The notes beneath the pieces were generated by a model. It did no database searches and was not told the origin of the DNA. It saw only the letters and a list, made by a program, of their open reading frames with translations. This document shows, one piece after another, positions 53,284 through 61,161 of a stretch of DNA of 61,264 bases. The stretch spans positions 1-61,264 of the forward strand of contig JBBRQP010000010.1 in the NCBI GenBank assembly GCA_038226175.1, written 5' to 3'. Positions within the stretch are counted from its first letter, which is position 1. Every line of letters starts with the position of its first letter. Source of the stretch: JBBRQP01 sp038226175. Lineage in GTDB: Bacteria; Cyanobacteriota; Cyanobacteriia; Gloeobacterales; Anthocerotibacteraceae. A program made the translations under genes and the position numbers.

Positions 53284-54867
53284 ATGACTACTGCGGAACG
53301 GATTCTTTATGTGCGTTTGCCCTGTAACCCGATTTTTCCCATTGGGGTTGTCTATTTGGCTGACCATGTACATAAGCAATTCCCGCAGCTCGAGCAGCGG
53401 ATCTTTGACCTCGGAACCGTGCCACCGCTCGATTATAACCAAGCCCTTTCCTCAATAATTGATGAATTTCAGCCGACACTGTTGTGTTTTTCTTGGCGCG
53501 ATATTCAGGTTTATGCACCCGTCGGAGGACGCGCCGGGAACCCTTTACAAAATGCTTTTGAGTTTTTCTATTCGCCTAATCCCGCCGTCAAAGCCCGAGC
53601 TGCTGTGGGTGGTTTGCGCTTGACTGTGGACTACTATACCGAACTGTGGCGCAATTTGGGGTTAATTCGCTTAGGTTTTGAGAAAGCACGGCAATATACA
53701 CCCCGGTGTCGAATGCTTTTGGGTGGTGGAGCCGTTAGCGTATTTTATGAACAATTGGGTCCTCAGGTACCTCGGGGTACGATTATTTCCGTAGGTGATG
53801 GACAACTGCTACTCGAAAAAATTATCCGTCGCGAAGACTTAGCTCACGAACGCTGTTATGTTGCTGGTGAAAAACCACGTCCTCATTTGATTGACGAGAA
53901 ACCCTTAGAGTTTATCAAAACTGCCGTTGACTATGACTACATCGAGACCGTTTTACCCGAAATCAGTTATTACTTGGGTGGTGACTTTTATATCGGTGTC
54001 CAAACCAAGCGCGGCTGTCCTCACAACTGCATTTACTGCGTTTATACCGTAGTTGAAGGTAAACGGGTACAGGTCAATGACAGCGATGAAATTGTCAAAG
54101 AAATGCGCCAACTTTATGACCGGGGGGTGCGTAACTTCTGGTTTACCGATGCTCAATTTATTCCTTCTAAAATGTATATCCCAGGATGTATTGACTTACT
54201 CGAAAAAATTAAACTTTCTGGGATGCAAGACATTCACTGGGCAGCCTATATTCGTACCGATAATGTAACCCCCGAAGTTGCCAGACTAATGGTCGAAACT
54301 GGGATGAATTATTTCGAGATTGGTATTACTTCGGGTTCACAAAAACTAGTGCGTAAAATGCGCCTCGGCTACAATCTCAAGGTTGTCCTCGAAAACTGTC
54401 GTGGCCTGCGAGCAGCGGGTTACAAAGACTTGGTTTCTGTCAATTATTCTTTTAATGTGATTGGCGAAACCCACGATACGATCCGCGAAACGATTGCTTA
54501 TCATCGCGAACTCGAAGCGATTTTCGGGCGTGAGCAGGTCGATCCTTCGATCTTTTTCATTGGTTTGCAACCCCATACTGGGCTCGAAACCTATGCTCTC
54601 AAAAATGGCATTCTCAACCCTGACTATGATCCGATGGAAATGTTGCCCTGGACGGCCTTAAAACTACTGTGGAACCCAGAACCACTGGGATCTTTTTTCG
54701 GAGAAATTTGTCTGCAAGCTTGGCAACGCAACCCCAACGACTTTGGGCGGACGGTGATTGACTTGCTCGAAGAGCGCCTAGGGCATGCCCCCTTAGAACA
54801 AGCCCTCAGTGCACCCGTCGAAGAAGCTGTCCCTATCAAAAAAGCAGCTCTGGCAGGTGCGCGATGA
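53284..54867 (+). CDS. Radical SAM protein with B12-binding-like N-terminal domain
   Basis: A 527-residue protein of the BchE/P-methylase-like group. Residues about 1-190 form the cobalamin-type Rossmann region (RLPCNPIFPIGVVYLADHV). The radical SAM cluster ligands are in TKRGCPHNCIYCVYTVVEGK (CxxxCxxC, about residues 244-251), followed by FWFTDAQFIPSK. The reaction is unknown. I recall this cyanobacterial family being annotated as connected with photosystem II high-light acclimation, but cannot verify it here. Its stop overlaps the DUF2808 start by four bases. Confidence 0.8.
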   Translation: MTTAERILYVRLPCNPIFPIGVVYLADHVHKQFPQLEQRIFDLGTVPPLDYNQALSSIIDEFQPTLLCFSWRDIQVYAPVGGRAGNPLQNAFEFFYSPNPAVKARAAVGGLRLTVDYYTELWRNLGLIRLGFEKARQYTPRCRMLLGGGAVSVFYEQLGPQVPRGTIISVGDGQLLLEKIIRREDLAHERCYVAGEKPRPHLIDEKPLEFIKTAVDYDYIETVLPEISYYLGGDFYIGVQTKRGCPHNCIYCVYTVVEGKRVQVNDSDEIVKEMRQLYDRGVRNFWFTDAQFIPSKMYIPGCIDLLEKIKLSGMQDIHWAAYIRTDNVTPEVARLMVETGMNYFEIGITSGSQKLVRKMRLGYNLKVVLENCRGLRAAGYKDLVSVNYSFNVIGETHDTIRETIAYHRELEAIFGREQVDPSIFFIGLQPHTGLETYALKNGILNPDYDPMEMLPWTALKLLWNPEPLGSFFGEICLQAWQRNPNDFGRTVIDLLEERLGHAPLEQALSAPVEEAVPIKKAALAGAR

Positions 54868-55352
54868 AATGGTTGATAGCTAGTCTCGTGAGTTTTGGGT
54901 TGGTACTCACACCTGTTCAGGCCCAAGGATTACTCCTAGGCGGCGATAATAGCAAGACGTTGGCCTACAATATCCAGGAAGGTACGCCTAATGTCCGTGA
55001 CCGCTATACTTTGATTTTGCCCACGTTAGCTTTTTCGACTATGAGCGTTCAGATCCTGTATTACACAGATTTTGATGGCAAGATTGACCCTAGTCAAGTG
55101 TCCGCCAAGGGCAAAGATTCGGGTATCACCTACACGCCCCAACTAGTTGACTTAGATAAAAGTGCACGGGCTTTGACGATCCAGTTTGCCAAACCAATTC
55201 CTCGCGGTGAAATCCTGGAAATTCACCTTGATGAGGTGCTCAACCCTTCCCATGACGGGGTTTATCAGATCCGGGGCAAGATTTTAGAAAATAGTGCCTT
55301 TCCTGCCTATCGATTTGCAGGAGATTGGTTTGTTACGATCAATAGTGGTTAA
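54864..55352 (+). CDS. DUF2808 secreted protein
   Basis: A 162-residue protein with a cleaved signal peptide (LIASLVSFGLVLTPVQAQG, likely after AQA). The mature domain contains VRDRYTLILPTLAFSTMSVQ and PRGEILEIHLDEVLNPSHDG, which is the DUF2808 pattern of cyanobacteria. It should be periplasmic or luminal. Its ATG overlaps the radical SAM stop (ATGA), so the two are translationally coupled and may work together. Function unknown. Confidence 0.8.
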   Translation: MKWLIASLVSFGLVLTPVQAQGLLLGGDNSKTLAYNIQEGTPNVRDRYTLILPTLAFSTMSVQILYYTDFDGKIDPSQVSAKGKDSGITYTPQLVDLDKSARALTIQFAKPIPRGEILEIHLDEVLNPSHDGVYQIRGKILENSAFPAYRFAGDWFVTINSG

Positions 55353-55369
55353 TTTTTTGTGGATGGTAC

Positions 55370-56878
55370 ATGGCTAATTTTCCTCAGTTAATCACCCAGC
55401 CTCACGGTCTACAGGTTTTGGCAACCCTGCCACAGCCGATGGGTCTGGTACCAACCATGGGTGCCTTACACCGTGGACACTACAGCCTCTTAGCCCGAGC
55501 CCGTCGCGAATGTGCAACCGTCATTACCAGTATTTATGTCAATCCACTACAGTTTGGGCCTCAAGAAGACTTTAATCGTTACCCGCGTTCTTTAGCTGAC
55601 GATATGAATCTTTGTCAAGAAGCGCAAGTTGATGTGGTTTTTGCACCTCAGCAGTTGACGGGAGCCACGCGTGTTGTTCCTAATACAAATTTGACTAATA
55701 GTCTCTGTGGCCTATCACGTCCCGGTCACTTTACGGGAGTCGCAACGGTAGTCTTACAATTACTCAATCTTATCCGGCCTCAGCGTTGTTATTTTGGTCA
55801 AAAAGATGCCCAACAACTAGTTATTTTACAACGGGTGATCCGGGACTTATATTTGCCTGTCGGAATTATTCCTTGCGCTACTCTGCGTGATTTTGATGGC
55901 TTAGCTCTTAGTTCACGCAACCGTTATCTTAGTGAAGAGCAACGCCGTGAAGCTCCCAAAATTTACGCTGCGATGCGTCAGCTCAAGGAACTATTTTTGG
56001 CGGGTGAAACTGATAGTACGCTCCTTCGTCATAATTTGATTGCGCAACTGCAAAAAATCCCTGGCCTTACCTTAGAGTACGCCGAATTAGTTGATCCTTT
56101 TACGCTTCAGCCAGTCACTATAATTAACGACCCGACCTTACTCGCTGTAGCAGTGCGTTTGGGGAATACCCGTCTTATTGATGCGGTGCGTCTGACCCAA
56201 CAAACAGCTCCCATCATTGCTATAGATGGCCCAGCGGGAGCGGGTAAATCTACGGTTGCCCAAGCCACAGCTCAAAAACTGGGCTTTACCCATCTTGATA
56301 CTGGGGCTTTATATCGCGCGGTCACCTGGGCCGCGCTTGACCGTCAGTTATCGTTGACGCCCGAACGCCTCACCTTGTTGGCCCAGCATCTAGACCTCAA
56401 GCTCGAAACAAGTACTACTGCAGATTTGCCTCAGACCCGCGTTTGGGTCGATGGCATCGAAGTCACCCCTGAAATTCGCTCCCTCCAAGTTAGCGCCCAA
56501 GTTTCTTTAGTCGCAGCTGTGCCAGGCGTTCGCCAGACCCTCGTCCACAAGCAGCAACAACTTGGTCAGGGTGGAGGTATCGTCATGGAAGGCCGCGACA
56601 TCGGTACCCATGTTTTTCCGCAGGCCGAACTCAAAATCTTTTTGACCGCCAGTCCCGAAGAACGCGCCCGCCGCCGCTATCAGGACTTTATCCAAAGAGG
56701 TGAAACCCCGCCTGAGCTGACTGTACTGAAAGAACATATTGAAAAGCGCGATTTTTTGGACTCGACCCGTGCTACAGCCCCTTTGATCCAAGCTCCCGAT
56801 GCCCTGGTACTCACTACCGACAAGCTCACCATTGATGAAGTTGTTGCTCGCATTTGCACCTGGGCAAAATATCTTTAG
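55370..56878 (+). CDS. panC/cmk: Fused pantothenate synthetase/cytidylate kinase
   Basis: A 502-residue bifunctional protein typical of cyanobacteria. Residues about 1-280 are PanC (pantoate plus beta-alanine to pantothenate), with PTMGALHRGHYSLLARAR, YFGQKDAQQLVILQRVI and GLALSSRNRYLSEEQRREAP. Residues about 285-500 are CMP kinase, with P-loop IAIDGPAGAGKSTVAQATAQ, HLDTGALYRAVTW and VMEGRDIGTHVFPQAELKIF. The two share no pathway; the fusion is lineage-specific. It starts at ATG 55370, 17 bases after the DUF2808 gene. Confidence 0.96.
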   Translation: MANFPQLITQPHGLQVLATLPQPMGLVPTMGALHRGHYSLLARARRECATVITSIYVNPLQFGPQEDFNRYPRSLADDMNLCQEAQVDVVFAPQQLTGATRVVPNTNLTNSLCGLSRPGHFTGVATVVLQLLNLIRPQRCYFGQKDAQQLVILQRVIRDLYLPVGIIPCATLRDFDGLALSSRNRYLSEEQRREAPKIYAAMRQLKELFLAGETDSTLLRHNLIAQLQKIPGLTLEYAELVDPFTLQPVTIINDPTLLAVAVRLGNTRLIDAVRLTQQTAPIIAIDGPAGAGKSTVAQATAQKLGFTHLDTGALYRAVTWAALDRQLSLTPERLTLLAQHLDLKLETSTTADLPQTRVWVDGIEVTPEIRSLQVSAQVSLVAAVPGVRQTLVHKQQQLGQGGGIVMEGRDIGTHVFPQAELKIFLTASPEERARRRYQDFIQRGETPPELTVLKEHIEKRDFLDSTRATAPLIQAPDALVLTTDKLTIDEVVARICTWAKYL

Positions 56879-56891
56879 ACTTACCGCCTTA

Positions 56892-57212
56892 CTAGGGATC
56901 GACAAGCTCTTGTAACCGCGCTACTCGAGCCGTATCTTCAGAGCGTTGAAATAGTTCTAGTAGCATCTGAATCTGGGGACGAGGGAGCGTCGTGCGCGTG
57001 TCGCTCTCAGCCATTTCACGGAGGGTTTTATATAGCTCATTACGGGTTTGGGGCAGAGCTTCTAAATAAGCGCCTTCACGGATAAAAATGTAAGCATCTT
57101 CGAGGCAATGCAGTAGTTCGAGGAGCTGTCGTAGGTCACCTTGGCGGGCTACGACAAGGTCTTTAACGTCCTGTTGCAAAGCAGCCAGCTCTGGGGACGA
57201 ATATTCACGCAT
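56892..57212 (-). CDS. Small conserved-looking hypothetical protein
   Basis: The ATG at 57212 overlaps the purC stop (TGATG) and gives 106 residues starting MREYSSPELAALQQDVKDLV; a GTG at 57215 adds one. The sequence is alpha-helical and rich in Leu, Glu and Arg, with GAYLEALPQTRNELYKTLRE, and could form a helical hairpin. I recognise no family. Translational coupling to purC supports a real gene. Confidence 0.65.
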   Translation of the reverse strand: MREYSSPELAALQQDVKDLVVARQGDLRQLLELLHCLEDAYIFIREGAYLEALPQTRNELYKTLREMAESDTRTTLPRPQIQMLLELFQRSEDTARVARLQELVDP

Positions 57213-57916
57213 CACAGGAGTACCCGCCGTAAGATTTCTTGATAGGAGGCATCAACATCCCCTAGATCGAGGCGGAAACGGTCTTTGTCTAAAACCCGGT
57301 CATCTATGACATCCCATAGCCGACAATTATCTGGACTCAATTCATCCCCTAGGGTCAGAGTTTGCGTATTATCCCAGCCATATTCCAATTTAAAATCAAT
57401 TAAACGAATACCACACTGCTCATAAAACTCAGTAAGAACCTGATTAACCCGTAAGGCTGCCCTACGCATTGCTATCAAAACAGCAGGGGTTGCTAGGTCT
57501 AATAATGCAATATGGTCATCATTGAGCAAGGGGTCGCCTAGCGCGTCTTGCTTATAAAAAAACTCGACTAGGGGCTGGGCTAGTACCTGCCCTCGCGGTA
57601 AACCCAAGCGCGTACACAACGAACCCGCCGTCACATTACGCACTACCACCTCTAGAGGAATCATGCGCAACTGGCGTACCCGTAACGTATTGGGTGTGGG
57701 CTGATCGACAAAATGATTGATAACCCCAGCCGTACTCAATAAGCGAAATAAATGGGCTGATACTTGGGCATTGACTTCCCCTTTGCGCGTAATCGTGCCT
57801 TTTTTTTGGGCATTAAAAGCAGTGGCATCATCCTTGAAGAAGGCCAGTAAAATTCCCGGTTCTTCGGTCTGGTACACAAGTTTGGCTTTGCCTTCGTAGA
57901 GAAGCGTCTGGGTCAT
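57212..57916 (-). CDS. purC: Phosphoribosylaminoimidazole-succinocarboxamide synthase
   Basis: SAICAR synthetase joins CAIR and aspartate with ATP in purine synthesis. The 234-residue protein has LLYEGKAKLVYQTEEPG with the Gly-rich start, the signature EVVVRNVTAGSLCTRLG and LIDFKLEYGWD. The ATG at 57916 lies 6 bases after the fur stop; a TTG at 57925 would overlap it. It sits in a DUF1825-fur-purC-small ORF operon. Confidence 0.95.
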   Translation of the reverse strand: MTQTLLYEGKAKLVYQTEEPGILLAFFKDDATAFNAQKKGTITRKGEVNAQVSAHLFRLLSTAGVINHFVDQPTPNTLRVRQLRMIPLEVVVRNVTAGSLCTRLGLPRGQVLAQPLVEFFYKQDALGDPLLNDDHIALLDLATPAVLIAMRRAALRVNQVLTEFYEQCGIRLIDFKLEYGWDNTQTLTLGDELSPDNCRLWDVIDDRVLDKDRFRLDLGDVDASYQEILRRVLL

Positions 57917-57921
57917 TTTGC

Positions 57922-58329
57922 TCAAGAACTCGCAGCGCAGGTACGGCAGGAACCAAAGAAGTTTAGCACATGATAGTCAATAACAAAGTGGTGTTGCTGG
58001 GATAACTGATGCTCAAGCTCACCTACCGGACATTGGGGTAGCGCAATAATTTTTTTGCAGGAGGTGCACACCAAATGATGACTACCATGGGCACTATTAC
58101 TTTTAAGCTGATAGTAAGTTTGTTGATCCCCCTCACCCAAACTAATCGCTTGAATCTTATCTTGCGTAACTAGCAACTCAAGCGCACGATAGACGGTCGC
58201 CAAGCCAACTTCTTGGGGTGTTTCTCGGAGTTGAGAATATATTTCTTGGGCTGAAAGTAGATAGTCTTTACCTTCTAGAGCTTCTAAAACTGTCCGTTGA
58301 CCCCGTGTCCAGCGTTGCTGTGCTTTCAT
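57922..58329 (-). CDS. Fur-family metalloregulator (Zur-like)
   Basis: A 135-residue Fur-superfamily repressor: winged helix at residues 1-80 (LSAQEIYSQLRETPQEVGLA, TVYRALELL), then the metal and dimer domain. HGSHHLVCTSCKKI carries the His-rich sensory site and CxxC; CRTC near the C-terminus completes a structural Cys4 zinc site. Fur, Zur and PerR cannot be separated safely; the short length and site layout fit Zur-like cyanobacterial members. It starts at ATG 58329 within the DUF1825 stop (ATGA). Confidence 0.87.
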   Translation of the reverse strand: MKAQQRWTRGQRTVLEALEGKDYLLSAQEIYSQLRETPQEVGLATVYRALELLVTQDKIQAISLGEGDQQTYYQLKSNSAHGSHHLVCTSCKKIIALPQCPVGELEHQLSQQHHFVIDYHVLNFFGSCRTCAASS

Positions 58330-58640
58330 TTAATTTCCTGCTTCATTTGTTGAAGCCGTTGCCGCATTTGTTGAAACATTTGCGTCGGCTCCACCCCAAA
58401 ACCAGCCAGTTGTTGCTGAAAATCCTTGAAGGCCATCTGCGCCATAAAATCTTCTGAGAGTTCCATGCGTTTTGTAAAAATTGAATAGCGGTCTAATAGT
58501 TCTTCCATTTGTTCAATATATTTTTCTTTACCAACCCGGTCAAATTTACCGTAGTTACCGCCGAGAGCAGTCAAGTTTTGGTAATCACTCATAAAACGAC
58601 GGGCTTCATCCTGTACAACAGGTGATTCAAAAAATCCCAT
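58326..58640 (-). CDS. DUF1825 family protein
   Basis: A 104-residue helical cyanobacterial protein (MGFFESPVVQDEARRFMSDY ... QQMRQRLQQMKQEIK), matching DUF1825. The region after residue 45 is amphipathic and Met/Gln-rich, suggesting a coiled-coil or protein-binding role. Function unknown. It is the first gene of the run with fur, whose start overlaps its stop by four bases. Confidence 0.85.
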   Translation of the reverse strand: MGFFESPVVQDEARRFMSDYQNLTALGGNYGKFDRVGKEKYIEQMEELLDRYSIFTKRMELSEDFMAQMAFKDFQQQLAGFGVEPTQMFQQMRQRLQQMKQEIK

Positions 58641-58687
58641 GACGCGCTCCCTCTACTAAACTCATTCTAACAAAAGTTTTTGATCAC

Positions 58688-58744
58688 AAAAAAGACCCTA
58701 AACCAGAGCTTAGGGCCTATCCGATAAACCTGATCTAGATCAGG
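58688..58744 (-). terminator. Terminator of the apcA-apcB operon
   Basis: On the minus strand CCCTAA (58710-58715) pairs with TTAGGG (58696-58701) around a short loop and is followed by a T-run (58688-58694, TCTTTTTT). Upstream of it, CCTGATCTAGATCAGG (58729-58744) is a perfect palindrome. It comes soon after the apcB stop at 58764. No apcC gene lies between. Confidence 0.85.
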
Positions 58745-58763
58745 CGTTAAAACACCCGAGCAC

Positions 58764-59252
58764 TTAGCCCAAGCCTTTGGCGATATGGTCAAAGTACTTG
58801 CCCATTTCGGCACCGGCATCGGCACCAACCAGACCTGCTACCACATTTTTCATCGCCATTACCCCAGACACGGTGGAAGGAATGGGCACGCCCAAGGAGT
58901 TATAGGTTTCCCGCAAACCATTGAGGACGCGCTCATCTAGCACTGAGGTATCACCAGCGACCATGGCATAAGTGGCGTAGCGCAGAAAATATTCCATATC
59001 GCGGATGCAAGCTGCATAACGACGGGAGGTGTAGGTATATCCGCCCGGACGCAACAAGTCAGGCTGCTCGGAGAACAAGCTAGCTGCGGCACCGCGCAAA
59101 ATTTCAACGGCATTAGCTGAGATGGTAGCAGCGGCCTTGAGGCGCAAGTCACCGCTACGGAAAAACTGGGTAATTTCGTCGAGATCAGAACCAGTACAAT
59201 AACGGCCTTCGAGGTCGGTACGGTTGATCACGCGGGTAACGGCATCAATCAT
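58764..59252 (-). CDS. apcB: Allophycocyanin beta subunit with Tyr at the methyl-Asn position
   Basis: The 162-residue phycobiliprotein forms alpha-beta trimers with ApcA in the phycobilisome core. The globin-like fold, the bilin Cys82 in RRYAACIRDMEYFLRYATYA and the C-terminal NSLGVPIPSTVSGVMAMKN are clear. Beta-type subunits normally carry gamma-N-methylasparagine at residue 72, in RPGGNxYT; here RPGGYTYT gives Tyr72, read directly from TAT. The stretch before it (ASLFSEQPDLL) is longer than usual ApcB and recalls ApcF, but the C-terminus is ApcB-like. It lies 27 bases after apcA. Confidence 0.93.
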   Translation of the reverse strand: MIDAVTRVINRTDLEGRYCTGSDLDEITQFFRSGDLRLKAAATISANAVEILRGAAASLFSEQPDLLRPGGYTYTSRRYAACIRDMEYFLRYATYAMVAGDTSVLDERVLNGLRETYNSLGVPIPSTVSGVMAMKNVVAGLVGADAGAEMGKYFDHIAKGLG

Positions 59253-59279
59253 GACGTAAACTCCTTCGTGTGGAATAAA

Positions 59280-59765
59280 TTAGGACATTGCACTGACAAC
59301 GTAGTCAAAGTAAAAACTGGCTTCGGCTGCATCTTCACCGCTCATCAGACCTGTGGCTACGGACTTCATGGATTTGATCCCATCAATAACGCCAGGAATA
59401 GGGGTTTCGAGCAAACTATAGGTTTCTTTGATGCCAATCAGACCGATTTCGTCAATGGGCGAGGTATCACCGGCCAAAACGCCGTAGGTCACCAAGCGCA
59501 AAAAGTAGTCCAAGTCCCGCAAACATTTGGCGGTCATCACTTCACCGTAGGCATTACCACCGGGGGCAACGAGGTCGGGGCGTTTTTGGAACATTTGATC
59601 GCCGCCGCCTTTGACGATTTTAAGAGAATTGTCGGAAAGTACCCGGGCTACGCGAACACGCCGTTCGCCAGAAGCCAAGTAGCTACGAACCACATCTAAT
59701 TCACCAGGACTCAAGTAGCGGGCTTCGGCATCCGCATTAAGAATGGCTTTGCTAATAGCGCTCAT
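59280..59765 (-). CDS. apcA: Allophycocyanin alpha subunit
   Basis: The 161-residue subunit pairs with ApcB and carries one phycocyanobilin on Cys81 in MTAKCLRDLDYFLRLVTYGV. The N-terminal helix starts MSAISKAILNADAEARYLSP, the usual ApcA start, and DQMFQKRPDLVAPGGNAY is normal. The pair is transcribed right to left from an upstream region free of genes (59766-59995). Downstream the operon ends after apcB at a strong terminator; apcC and apcE are not here. Confidence 0.96.
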   Translation of the reverse strand: MSAISKAILNADAEARYLSPGELDVVRSYLASGERRVRVARVLSDNSLKIVKGGGDQMFQKRPDLVAPGGNAYGEVMTAKCLRDLDYFLRLVTYGVLAGDTSPIDEIGLIGIKETYSLLETPIPGVIDGIKSMKSVATGLMSGEDAAEASFYFDYVVSAMS

Positions 59766-60004
59766 CGGTGTTTTAACTCCTAACTTGCAGAGGGAGGTCA
59801 GGCACGCTGTAAATAAACAAACGCACTATACACTCTGTTATCACACCTCAAAATCACGGGTCAACCACAAAGAAGTTAAGAATTGTGATCCTCACGGCAA
59901 CCTGCCAGAGTGATGGCACTGTCAGGGTCAAAAACAGCCTTGTTCCTTGAGCAAAAGACTGCTCACAGCCAGGGATAAGAGGCATCTGATGTACAGTGAA
60001 AATT

Positions 60005-61129
60005 ATGACGCATTATTTCGCTACGGTGGCACGAGGGTTAGAAACTGTTGCCGCCCAAGAACTGATCACTTTGGGCGCACAACAGGTCAAACCAGACTTT
60101 TGTGGGGTCTATTTTGAGGGCGATCAGCGACTTCTATATCAGGTAAATTTGTGGTCACGCACAATTTTTCGAGTGTTAGTACCTTTACGGACATTTGCCT
60201 GCTGCGATGCCCAACAGCTGTATCGTGAAGTGCAACGCCTAGATTGGCGCGAGTATGTGACCCCGGCTCAAACCTTAGCGGTAGTCTGCACTGGCAGTAA
60301 TAGCCAGTTAAATCACACGCATTTCACCGCCCTTCAGGTCAAAAACGCGATTGTTGACCAACAGAGGCACTATTCGGGCGAGCGGTCGAGTGTCAATGCC
60401 GAAGAACCCGATATTTTGCTGAATTTGCATTTAGAGGGCGATACGGCGGTTTTGAGTTTGGATAGTTCTGGCGGTAGTCTACATCGGCGTGGTTATCGCC
60501 CCGAAGTTGGCTTAGCCCCACTCAAAGAAACCCTCGCAGCGGCACTCTTGTTGATGGCAGGGTGGCAAGCTCAAACCCCGCTACTCGATCCATTGTGTGG
60601 GTCTGGTACGTTACCGCTAGAGGCAGGGCTGCAAGCCCTTGATATCGCTCCGGGTCTCTTTCGGCGCGATTTTGGCTTTCAGCATTGGTTAGATTTTGAT
60701 AGTACGCTCTGGGAAGAACTTTTTCAGGAAGCCCATGAGCGCGAATTGACCACCCTTGCAGCGCCGATCTGGGGCAGTGATCAAGATGCGGATCTCATTG
60801 AACAAGCCTGTCATAATGCGCAGCGCGCTGGCCTGAGTCAACAGATTACTTTTAGTACGATAGATCTACATGACCTCGAAGCACCCACAGATCAGGGGGT
60901 ACTAATTTGTAATCCGCCCTACGGGCAAAGACTGGGTAGCACCGCCGAATTAGGGGATTTCTATCGTAGTCTTGGCGATATTTTAAAACAACGATTTAAG
61001 GGCTGGACGGCCTTTGTGCTGACGGGTAATAAGGACTTAGCCAAACAGATTGGTCTGCGCACAGCGAAACGTTTTGCCGTCTATAACGGTACAATTCCCT
61101 GCACATTACTTAAGTACGAGTTGTACTAG
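60005..61129 (+). CDS. THUMP-domain class I SAM-dependent RNA methyltransferase
   Basis: From ATG 60005 the product is 374 residues; a GTG at 59996 is possible. The N-terminal THUMP domain begins HYFATVARGLETVAAQELIT and contains LDSSGGSLHRRGYRPEVGLA. The C-terminal methyltransferase has DPLCGSGTLPLEAGLQ for SAM binding and the base-specific NPPYGQRLG. This is the RlmL/Trm14 type, which methylates guanine N2 in 23S rRNA or tRNA. It lies divergent from apcA. Confidence 0.88.
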   Translation: MTHYFATVARGLETVAAQELITLGAQQVKPDFCGVYFEGDQRLLYQVNLWSRTIFRVLVPLRTFACCDAQQLYREVQRLDWREYVTPAQTLAVVCTGSNSQLNHTHFTALQVKNAIVDQQRHYSGERSSVNAEEPDILLNLHLEGDTAVLSLDSSGGSLHRRGYRPEVGLAPLKETLAAALLLMAGWQAQTPLLDPLCGSGTLPLEAGLQALDIAPGLFRRDFGFQHWLDFDSTLWEELFQEAHERELTTLAAPIWGSDQDADLIEQACHNAQRAGLSQQITFSTIDLHDLEAPTDQGVLICNPPYGQRLGSTAELGDFYRSLGDILKQRFKGWTAFVLTGNKDLAKQIGLRTAKRFAVYNGTIPCTLLKYELY

Positions 61130-61161
61130 TAGGCAGCCACAAGTAGGTTGACGAATAAAAA

